NCBI GenBank assembly: GCA_029948255.1
Contig: JALIZF010001444.1
Coordinates: 124,001 to 188,000, forward strand
Direction of reading: 5' to 3'
DNA length: 64,000 bases
Source of the DNA: Telmatactis stephensoni
Lineage: Eukaryota; Cnidaria; Anthozoa; Actiniaria; Isophelliidae
Shown here: positions 25,646 to 34,864 of the stretch, piece by piece
How the letters are laid out: each line of letters opens with the position of its first letter
Position numbering within the stretch: position 1 is the stretch's first letter
Translations under genes and position numbers: made by a program
Notes under the pieces: generated by a model
The model's database searches: none
The model's input: the letters and a program-made list of their open reading frames with translations, nothing else
Told to the model about the DNA's origin: nothing

Positions 25646-26049
25646 TTATTGTCGGGTTTAGGCGCGTTCACAGCTAATGTAGTAGGATGGTATGTACGTC
25701 ATATCCAAAATATTCTCTTGAGGAACATTTGTGAACTGAGTCACATAGTTACCATGCATTCTGAAACCATTACTTTAGAGTTTTCGTGCTACGTCACCCA
25801 GTGATTTCATCATTTTATAAACAAACTCAGTTTCGTATGTGTAAAACGCGAGTATGATTGACAAAAGCTTTTATCAATTGTTTAGTTTATTAACTCAGTA
25901 AACTTATTGGGCTTTCCTCTCTCGTGAGCAATTCCGCGTTTTGCAGTAATGTTGCCAACAAGTAAGCGCGCGCATGCTAGTAAGCAACAAAGAGGAATAT
26001 TGCTTGCTTGTTTGCTTTTCTGGTTTGTATAAGGCAAGCCTGGAGTGCA

Positions 26050-26095
26050 AGTGTGGCCGAGCGGTGAGAGAGCTGTCACTGACCTACCTCAAGCG
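26050..26095 (+). repeat. tRNA-like SINE fragment
   Basis: GTGTGGCCGAGCGGTGAGAG resembles a tRNA Leu/Ser A box. No clear B box follows, so this looks like the truncated head of a SINE. Confidence 0.35.
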
Positions 26096-26415
26096 ACTTG
26101 AGTTTGTCAGTTCGTCGACGGTTTTTCTCTGTATTTATATTTGGCTTTGAGTTCAAGAACAAGGATGTTTTATACCATAACTTTTTCAAACCCTACCGGG
26201 ATTCCAGTGGGAATCCCAATACCAATCCCAAAAATTTGCATTTACTGTTCCATTTACTGTGTATAATATATATATTTTTACTTTTTGCAATATATTCTAT
26301 ACGGAACACTATACAACCGAGGAAAAACAATCGGAAAAAAAAATTCTTCGTTCCACAGGGAACCCATCCAACAACGTCTGAGCCGGCTGTAAAACCAGCG
26401 GTAACCGTCAAAAAA

Positions 26416-26467
26416 GGCGGGAAAGACAAGGATAATATTTTCGCGGGAAGAAACATTCAAGATGGCG
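26416..26467 (+). promoter_or_regulatory. Two E2F-like sites and an AAGATGGCG start-site element before TIPIN
   Basis: GGCGGGAAA at 26416-26424 (reverse of TTTCCCGCC) and TTTCGCGGGAA at 26439-26449 match E2F binding consensus. CAAGATGGCG at 26458-26467 overlaps the start codon and resembles the YY1/translation-initiator element common at TATA-less promoters. This fits a gene expressed at G1/S. It is a motif reading only. Confidence 0.55.
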
Positions 26468-29400
26468 ACTGGTGTAGGTAGCATGGCTTTTGACGACGAT
26501 TTAGCTGCTGACGGGTTCGGCGATGGCCAAGTTGATGACTTATTCGGAGACGATGATGATATTTTCAATGCTCCGGCCCCACTTCCTCCATTGTCGCCAT
26601 CGAATTTGGACGCTGTAGGAGCGACTAATGTCGACGGCGCCGAAGGGCAACAAGATGGCGAAGCCAAAGACGAGAAGAAAAAGAAGAGAGTGATTAAACG
26701 CTCGCCTCAGCCGAGACTTGATGAATTAAGGTTTGTGAGAATTCAAGCTACTTTCAAGGATGTAATTTATCGTCTTTTTGTCTTAATTTGACCAGCTAGT
26801 CATGGTCGTACAAAAAGCTCTCTTCGTTTGATTAGTCGTGATATTAAGCTTATTATTAATAGCGAGAATATAAAGTCACTACAATTTGCAGTAAGTTCGA
26901 TATAAAATGATTCTTACCTGAATGATTATAGACGTTTATGTTGTTGAAAATTCTTAAGCCATTTGCGTCGAGAGTTCATCCACTTCAACGAAGTTGATCA
27001 AGACCTGGTTCATCTGACATTGATACGATGTTGCAGTGTGCTTTTTGCTGAATTTGGGCTACCTGTGTAGCCCTCGACAACCACTCTCCTCTACCTTTTT
27101 ATTATTTATAGTATTATTAATTTACACAATTGTTTTTTGTAATTTAAACATTTGAAAGTGTAATTATAATGTACAAGTTTGGAGAGAATTTTTTTTCTTG
27201 GGAGATCCCATATTTTTGCACTCATTTCAAAACTTTCAAATATTTATCTTTGATCCAAAAGAATTAAATGATCACTGATCTTAAATATTAAAAACATATT
27301 CCTGATCCCAGCTTTATTGAAGGAGAAGTATGCCAATAATGTACATTTTTTGTGTTTAGACTTTGTTCGGAGAGAGGTATTCCAGCCTTGAAACACTTGT
27401 GTGATGGAATCAAGTTCAAAGGCAAAGGTCACGAGGTGGGCTTATGATTTTATCTAGACTACTTAGACCAAAAAGCAGATATTTTTAATGGTTTGAGAAG
27501 TTCTGGGTGCCGTTTTAACTGTCTTGACATTTATGAAAGGCATTAGATCAAGTCTCACAAAATTGACTGCTAATCAGTCTATTATAAAGTTCTTTTCTTG
27601 GAACATTTGAGACTTAGAGGCTTTGCTTGCCTTTCTGAGAAACTCAAACCAACTATCATAAAAACTGTAGTCTTTTGGATTTTTAACTTTGATTTATAGC
27701 CTTGTTTCCTTTTGATTCTTTGTAGGCATCAGATTTGAAAGTCCTGCTTCAGCGCTTTGAACATTGGGCTCATAGGCTTTACCCAAAGTATCCATTTAAT
27801 GACTTTGTAGAACAGGTGGAAGCTATTGGTGGAAAGAAGCTTGTTCAGGTAAAGGCAAACATGGCTTTCAAAAAGTGCTGGCTACTATAAGGTTTTCACC
27901 AGCTGATAATTGGCAGGAAAAGTGAAAATATTGGCCAATTAAAAAAACAAAAAGTAAAATAAATTCTTTTGTTGTGAAGCATTGGCCCAAGTGTTGTCTA
28001 CTAAAGTTTATTCAATGCCTATACTTAAAATCTTTTGGACAACCTTGGGGGAAATTCTACAGTTTATAATTTACATGTACATGCTTGGGGTCTCATGCCC
28101 ATATAAACCTGTGTTTATAAATGACTGAAACCTGGATGATGCTTCCCTAATTAAGCTAATTACCTAGTAACCGAGCTGTTCTAAGGAATATAGTACCAGT
28201 TTGGTCTGATAAATTTGGAGGGCTAATCATCCCCAGGCAGATTACAGCTTAAGGATGCAGCTCAACATGGTCAGGTTGAAGGCCTGTAAGTGCAGGTGCA
28301 CTATGGTGCCGCCATACCACCCATGTCTGGCCATGCATGGAGCACAGCTCAGATCAAAACAGTGTTGGTTTTTGAATGGAGGGAGGAAAACCATAGTACC
28401 CTTAGAAAAACCCTAATGGCAAAGGAGAGAACAACTAACTCAACTCACATATGGGCTACAAATCATTTGTGTTTTTAAGAATGCTATCAAATCAGCTAGA
28501 AGAGGAGATGATGGCCAAATAAATGACAACTCTGATGAAGAGTTGCTGCTTATGAACGGTGAGTTGCTAATGTGTGCATGTCCTGTATTAAGCTACTTTG
28601 TAGCTCTACTTTCAGGGTTTTATCCAGTGGGTTTCCTGTGCTAGAGTTATGACTGAGTGGGGATTGATGGGAGGGGAGAGGGTCCCCCCAAAAGTGGGCA
28701 ACACTTTAAAGTCTAGCACAGCAGAAACCACTACATGGATAAAACCGCAAAAGTGGGGCTACAAAGTATCTTAATCCTGTTTATCATGTATGTCCTTTCA
28801 ATTAGAAGCAAGGATGGCATACGCAGTCTCTGTAGTTGGTTTGTGTGTGTGTGTAGATATAATTGAAAAGTTGAGCCATTGAAGCTACAGTGTACAATGT
28901 TAAAAAACCTGACAAAAGCCTTTAAAATTCTGGCTTTGAACATGAGATTGATTCCTGTGACCTTTAAAATAATATCTACAACCTTAGCTATCAAAGCCAC
29001 TTAATGGGTGCATGTCATATGAGGATTTGTGTGAACATTAGAAGTGAAAGCTTGTCCCAAGTTTGGAGGTGCACATCTTTCAGTAGCTAAAACATGGAGC
29101 ATTTAAAGCCAAAGATTGTTAGTCAAGAGTGTTAAGCATGTGATAGAGCAGATTTTGTATGACTGTCAAAAATAGCAGGGTCATGGCACAGGGCATGATT
29201 ATGGTAGAAATTTCAAATGTTTTTATAGATAAAAAAAACTAGTTTCAATCTAAGCTGTGCTCCATGATCAGACATGGGCCATATGGTGGCTGCTATTTGT
29301 GTGTGTGTGTGTGTAAATGTGCAACTGTCTCATAATGAAAATGAGCACCTTATATACCTTTGACTTGATCACATTCAGCTGCATCCTTCATAATTCAGCA

Positions 29401-32400
29401 CTTAGCTGTAAGGAAGGGTGATGAGCTACCCAAAATATATTTAATATTTATTTAATTCACATCACCAAATGGCACAGTCATGGCAGTCACAGCCATCTGT
29501 TTCACACTCATCACAAAACTGCTCTATATGTACATGTACAATAGACCATAGTAAGTACACAGTGTACATATATAAAGAAAATCTTGATAATTTCCTCTAT
29601 CAAAATTCTGAATTTGTCATTCATTTTTTCTTGTAGGTGAGCAAGAAAGTTCTGACAATGTACCATCGTCAACACCAAGTATGAGTGATGCTGTGAGTAC
29701 ACCATTTAGAAACGTGTGCACAATTCTATACTGACATACCATTTTCGTTCAAGCATTAAGCACGAAACAAATTTCGCGTTTATTTACATTTTGAACGAGA
29801 CATTGTCTGCATGGTGCTGCACCCACGTTTATGATCATGTTTGTTAGAGTTAAAGCTTTCTATTGTCAGAATTAAAGCTTTTTTTCAGGTTTGTTATTAG
29901 CTGTGAAGGTTGGAAACTACATTTTTCCTCATCATTTCATATTTTTGTCATTTTTAATGAAACAAAATGAATTAATTATAAAACATGAAATAAAGGAAAA
30001 AGATGTAGTTTCCCACGTCCAAACCTAATTATAGACCTGTCAAAACCTTTCATTCTGCATTTGAAAACCCTGAAATGCACGACCAAAACCATTGGTGTGG
30101 CACCAGATGTCTCGTTTCAAACGTAAACAAACGCGAAATTTGTTTTGTGCTTAATGCTTGAACGAAAATGGTAGTACAATGTAAACACATTGGGCAAATT
30201 TACACCTCAGTGACTTTGCCCAACTATTTTGAACAACTCAAACCCACTGTTGATAATATTACCAAACTCATTTATTTAATAATTCATAAAAACAGGAGCC
30301 CATTACTGGACTCCTGATAAAAAACACAATTGATAGAAATCACTACTGTAAGGTAGATCTTTATATCGGATAAAGATTTTTGTTCATTTGCATAAACATT
30401 AACTTGGATTTTCTAAGCCAAAAATAGTCAAACTTGGAAAATTCTGGTCAGATATGATATTTTTACAATTTTACAATGTTTAATAAGTAATATAAAGAAC
30501 TCAAGAGCGTGTTATATCAGGTCTAAAGATCCTCACCTTTGGCTCAGGTCTTTATCCACCAATATAACACGCTCTCTCGTTCTTTATACATTACTTATAT
30601 ACTGTGTATTGTAAATTCTTGTATAAGGGCATCAAATGGTTAAGGTGAGACGTACATGTAATTGCCACACTTTTTCACTAATTTCCTTTACAACACTCAT
30701 CTCACATGTTGATTTTTTTGCTGAGGGAGGAAAAACTGGAGAACCCGGAGAAAAAACCCTCATGGCATGGTAGAGGACAACACAAAAAGAAACTTCATTT
30801 ATAATCATAGAGTTAACTAGTGTTTTTCTCGAATGGATTTTAGACCTTTGGAGGACAAATCCACATAGAGACGTCAAGCACACCAGTGGTGAGTAGTTCT
30901 TGTGAAAAATTGACATAAATTGTTTTGTTGCAATTTTGTGCTATAGCTGTAAATATGTAGTATGTCTCTTATAAAGCCAAGTAAGGCTAAAATTTACACA
31001 TTCACTGATGTCCTGTTTGCCTGCCAGCTGTCTGTCTGTCTGTTTGTCTGTAGGTCAATCAGTTGGTCTGTCTGTCTGTCTTGGTCTCTGCTTGGCTGTC
31101 TCTGTTTTCTGTCTGCCTGCCTGTCTGTCTGTCTGTCCATTTACTTGTCTGCCTTGGTCTCTTTGTCTGTCTGTCTGCCTGTCTGTTTACCTTTTTGTTT
31201 GTTTTGTACTATTTTCGCCCTCAGCTTGGTCTAACCCCTGAGCAACAAGAACGAATTAAACTGAACAGAGAGAGAGCTTTAGCCTGTCTGTCTGTCTGTC
31301 CATTTACTTGTCTGCCTTGGTCTCTTTGTCTGTCTGTCTGCCTGTCTGTTTACCTTTTTGTTTGTTTTGTACTATTTTCACCCTCAGCTTGGTCTAACCC
31401 CTGAGCAACAAGAACGAATTAAACTGAACAGAGAGAGAGCTTTAGCAAGAAGAAAGCAACAACAGGAAGCACTTTCAGCATCCAAAAGTGCATCACAATT
31501 GCAAGGTACACAGTAATTCAACTGCATTGTTGCTTTAACTTTACCTGACACAAACAAAGGAATTAATAAAACTTGAGGCTATGTGGATAAAGCTCATAAA
31601 AGTTTTATTTTGTTACAAATGGTGCTTTATGCACATATCTCTTAAATTTCTTTGTAGTGATGTATATCTTAGGGTGCTTTCCATTTAGTGGAACCAACTG
31701 GCCACAACAGTCTTGATTTCTTAGGACTGATTCCAGCCAGAGCTAAGAACTGACACGTACCATTTAAGAACTGGCTGTTCTGGTCAGTTGGTTCCACTAA
31801 ATGGAAAACACCCTTAGAAGTGTCATACTTTTATTGCCAGAACTCAACTTGAAACCATTGTTCATGTGCAATAAAGCAAATTCGGGAAAGGTCCATTAAG
31901 GTTCTTATAAAGAACTACCCCTCTGTAACTGTTCACTTGTGAAAGTATCTCAGTACAGTTTGTGTATACATGTACATGTATATAATGGACTGCAGACAGG
32001 GTAGGATAAGGGGATATAACCCCCATTGTTTTCAATTACGTTATATGGGTGTGGTCAAAGGAGGATATGATGGTTCCAATGAGAGTGTTCACAAGAAATG
32101 CACTCTTAAAAAGTACTCATCTAGGTAAGAGGCCATTTATATTTCTCTTGGGACAACAGGCAATGCAGGGGTTCAAATGTACATTGCATACATATGTTAA
32201 TTACATATGTAACATACACTCAAACCCCGATGATGGCCAACATGGCCGAAAGCTTGGTTCAAAAATTTAACGTAGATTATACAATTACCTTCCTTTTTAA
32301 CTACCTGTTTACAAAGACATTTTGAAATAAATGAACTGTTTTTCTATAGATAATACAACTACAACTGAGTCCCTTGAGCCTTCTGCTCCAGATTCAGGTA

Positions 32401-33548
32401 ACAACAGTCCTGAGCGTCACACACTTGACTTTGATGCAGAGTTCGATATTGGAGACTTAGAGGATGTTACTAAGGGAACCAAAGATGAAACCATGGAAAT
32501 GCAAAGAGAATCTCTGGTTACTAAGGAAACCGGAGATGAAACCATGGAAATACCAAGTGGAACTAAAGTAACAAGAGATGAAACCATGGAAACACAAAAA
32601 GAAACTCTGGTCCCAAAGGAAATCAGAAATGAAACCATGGAAATACAAAGTGAAACTACAGAAACAAATGTTAAACAAAAGAACAAAGAACTTGGAAACA
32701 AAGATGGAGGTGGTGAAATCGAAAAAGAAGATGAAACTTTGGAAACTGGAGTGATGTGGAATGAAACTATGACAACCAAACTGATGGAAGATGAAACCAT
32801 GGAAGCAGAAAAGACACAGGATGAAACCATGGCAACTAAACAGTGTGAACCAGAAATTGAAAAATATGATAAAACCATGGAAACTGGAGTGATACAGAAT
32901 GAAACTATGACAACCAAACTGATGGAAGATGAAACCATGGAAGCAGAAAAGACACAGGATGAAACCATGGCAACTAAACAGTGTGAACCAGAAATTGAAA
33001 AATATGATAAAACCATGGAAACTGGAGTGATACAGAATGAAACTATGACAACCAAACTGATGGAAGATGAAACCATGGAAGCAGAAAAGACACAGGATGA
33101 AACCATGGCAACTAAACAGTGTGAACCAGAAATTGAAAAATATGATAAAACCATGGAAACTGGAGTGATACAGAATGAAACTATGACAACCAAACTGATG
33201 GAAGATGAAACCATGGAAGCAGAAAAGACACAGGATGAAACCATGGCAACTAAACAGTGTGAACCAGAAATTGAAAAAGATGATGAAACCATGGAAACTG
33301 GAGTGATACAGAATGAAACTGTGACAACCAGACTAATGCAAGATGAAGCCATAGAAGCAGAAAAGACAGAGGATGAAACCATGGCAACCAAACAATGCGA
33401 AACTGAAATCAACATAGAAACAGTAGCAAATGAAAAGGAAGTTATTGAATCAGAAAATACACAAAAAGAAACAGAAAAAAGTGATTTCAAAGTCTTGGAA
33501 AATGAAGACGTAGAAACGAAAGAGATGGAAACAGAAATGGAAACTTAA
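26462..33548 (+). CDS. TIPIN: TIPIN, TIMELESS-interacting protein (Swi3 domain), eight exons
   Basis: Exons with GT/AG borders and matching phases: 26462-26730, 27360-27435, 27726-27848, 28480-28558, 29637-29692, 30844-30888, 31388-31505, 32350-33548. The joined length is 1965 nt, giving 654 residues; vertebrate TIPIN is about 300. Exon 1 is acidic ([12 protein letters not shown]) then basic ([19 protein letters not shown]). Exons 1-3 encode the Swi3 core ([20 protein letters not shown], then [20 protein letters not shown] and [17 protein letters not shown]). Exon 7 encodes [20 protein letters not shown], matching the RPA2-binding helix. Exon 8 is a Glu/Thr/Met-rich tail with near-identical 46-residue repeats. 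With TIMELESS, TIPIN forms the fork-protection complex in the nucleus and supports checkpoint signalling; this is known for vertebrates and yeast. The introns carry several foldback MITEs and SINE-like fragments. Exon 4 is the least certain exon. Confidence 0.9.
28305..29300. repeat. Inverted pair of CCATGTCTGGCCATGCATGGAGCACAG-like blocks in TIPIN introns 3 and 4
   Basis: The block at about 28318-28362 (CCCATGTCTGGCCATG, GGAGCACAGCTCAGAT) recurs in reverse orientation at about 29250-29300 (AAGCTGTGCTCCATGAT, AGACATGGGCCATATGG). They are about 930 bases apart and flank exon 4. They may be the ends of one old insertion or two separate copies. Exon 4 itself is outside the matching blocks. Confidence 0.5.
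28615..28746. repeat. Small foldback repeat in TIPIN intron 4
   Basis: GGGTTTTATCCAGTGGGTTT and CTGTGCTAG (28617-28645) are mirrored by CTAGCACAGCAGAAACCACT and ATGGATAAAACC (28714-28746). Confidence 0.65.
29737..30173. repeat. 437-bp MITE in TIPIN intron 5, flanked by TA
   Basis: CCATTTTCGTTCAAGCATTA followed by AGCACGAAACAAATTTCGCG is mirrored almost exactly at the right end (CGCGAAATTTGTTTTGTGCT ... GAACGAAAATGG). TA dinucleotides flank the termini, which suggests a TA-targeting element. The interior is AT-rich and non-coding. Confidence 0.8.
30483..30600. repeat. Foldback MITE, AACACGCTC arms
   Basis: ATAAGTAATATAAAGAACTC plus AAGAGCGTGTTATAT at the left is mirrored by ATATAACACGCTCTCTCG plus TTCTTTATACATTACTTAT at the right, with a short loop. 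Confidence 0.8.
31024..31200. repeat. (TCTG)n-rich tract in TIPIN intron 6
   Basis: Imperfect TCTG/CCTG/TTTG tetranucleotides. The open frames across it (Cys/Leu/Ser/Val-rich) are repeat by-products. Part of it is included in the 163-bp duplication that follows. Confidence 0.9.
31120..31445 (+). repeat. 163-bp tandem duplication of intron end and exon 7 start of TIPIN
   Basis: 31120-31282 and 31283-31445 are identical except for G/A at 31217/31380. Each copy contains a full acceptor (TTTTCGCCCTCAG or TTTTCACCCTCAG) and the first 58 bases of exon 7. Only the right-hand copy runs on into the rest of the exon. Use of the left acceptor (exon from 31225) would read into intron sequence and reach a stop near 31404. 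Confidence 0.95.
31672..31813. mobile_element. 142-bp PIF/Harbinger-like MITE in TIPIN intron 7
   Basis: Terminal inverted repeat GGGTGCTTTCCATTTAGTGG, followed by AACCAACTGG, is mirrored at the right end (CCAGT...TTGGTTCCACTAAATGGAAAACACCC, given in parts). It is flanked by TTA at 31669-31671 and 31814-31816, the 3-bp target duplication expected for PIF/Harbinger. Confidence 0.85.
32780..33400 (+). repeat. Coding minisatellite: 138-bp (46-codon) repeats in TIPIN exon 8
   Basis: CTGATGGAAGATGAAACC starts at 32781, 32919, 33057 and 33195, exactly 138 bases apart, and a diverged fifth unit starts near 33333. The first complete units are almost base-identical. Each encodes several D/N-ETM motifs ([20 protein letters not shown] and onward). 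Looser ETM repeats precede it from about 32480. Confidence 0.95.
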
Positions 33549-33639
33549 AAATTCTTTGAAAAAATATACAAAAATATTGCCTTGTGTTAGGAGCTTCTCC
33601 TGATTGTGTACATATCATATAAAGCTGCTATAAAATTAA

Positions 33640-33835
33640 CAAATAGATTCTATTTTTCCGTGCGTCTGTACTCTAATAGATGCACAGATGACGTCAAAAT
33701 GTGGTGTATACAAAAAGGTACGCCTAGTGACGAATTCGAGTGTTGTGACTGTTGTTCTCACCCTATTTTGACGTCGGCTTCTGTGCATCTTTTAGATTAC
33801 AGGCCCTCGAAAAATGAAATCTTTTTATAGAATTC
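33640..33835. repeat. Foldback MITE with TGACGTCA-containing arms
   Basis: AGATTCTATTTTTCCGTGCG ... AGATGCACAGATGACGTCAAAAT at the left is mirrored by ATTTTGACGTCGGCTTCTGT ... TTAGATTACAG ... GAAAAATGAAATC at the right. It lies about 90 bases beyond the TIPIN stop and may be in the 3' UTR. A related block lies at 52960-53150. Confidence 0.75.
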
Positions 33836-33849
33836 ATCGAAACATTTCA

Positions 33850-34860
33850 ACCAATCAGAGCGCGCGTAAGATTCAATGGCGTTAACATTGCAGTAACTGA
33901 AATCATACACGGTCCTCGACCAATCACAGTGCGCGTAATACATCAATTATTATATAAACCCTATTCATGTGAAGTATTTTTTAGCGCATTTGAAAACTGT
34001 ATTGTTGAATTTGCGCTTTATAAATAGATTATTTTTTAATATTATTATTTGAGTTAACAAATACCTGGGCATGAAGTGTTGCTAAAGGCGCGGATTCACG
34101 ATGCAACTTTTTCTGCAACATTTCGTTCACCACAGCACCTTGTGCGCGCAACTGTTCGAGTGGTGAAACTTGTGTCTCGCGTCAAAATCCATCGTGCACG
34201 GGTAATAAATAAATAACTGTTTATTTAAGTGTCCAAGTCTTCTAGCGCTTGCGCACTAATTGGGGGACACTTTATTCTCACACACATTAGCTACCTCTAC
34301 ATTAAGTATTTTGCAAATAATCACTCGACTCACATGTTGATTTTTGCGGCGGTCCTTAAAAGAAACACGAACTCCGATTAAGCGGCCAACAAAACTTTAT
34401 TTGAAGCTAAAACACTCATTAAATGTACGTTTCTGCGTGTTACACATTTATTAAAGTATTTATTTCATCTCCAGTCGTGAGCTGAACAACTCATCTTATC
34501 GAATGATTATTATCAACTGATCATTGTTATTAGAATCTAGCCTAATGCTTTGTTTGATTCCCTTTATAGTTTGACGACTTTTTGTATATGTTAAAGTTTT
34601 CTTGATATGATATGATAGTCTTTTAGCACGATAAAGTTCAAAGTTTAAAGCTCGTGAGGTTATTGTTCACAACAAACGATAACCAGTATTTCAATTTATT
34701 TCCTCTCAAATCTAAACTGATCTGTTTGATTACATTTGCTTGAAACTGACGGTGTATTTCTAATCAACAAAGTTTTATACGTTTGCGGTATAGTTCTTCG
34801 TGTTTGCTTGATAATCAGCAATCTTTAGTTTTGTAGATTCAAGTGCTTGCCTTAATGCAA
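33850..34860. other. Intergenic DNA between the convergent TIPIN and receptor 3' ends
   Basis: It contains a repeat with AACCAATCAGAGCGCGCGTA (33850) and ACCAATCACAGTGCGCGTAA (33919), and a GCGCTTTATAAATAGATTAT tail with (ATT)n near 34013. The rest probably includes receptor 3' UTR. No gene seen. Confidence 0.5.
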
Positions 34861-34864
34861 TCCA

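Noticed and set aside
32417..33490. 357-codon minus-strand frame opposite TIPIN exon 8
   Set aside because: It mirrors the 138-bp coding repeat; the plus strand has the homologous exon with matching splice phase.
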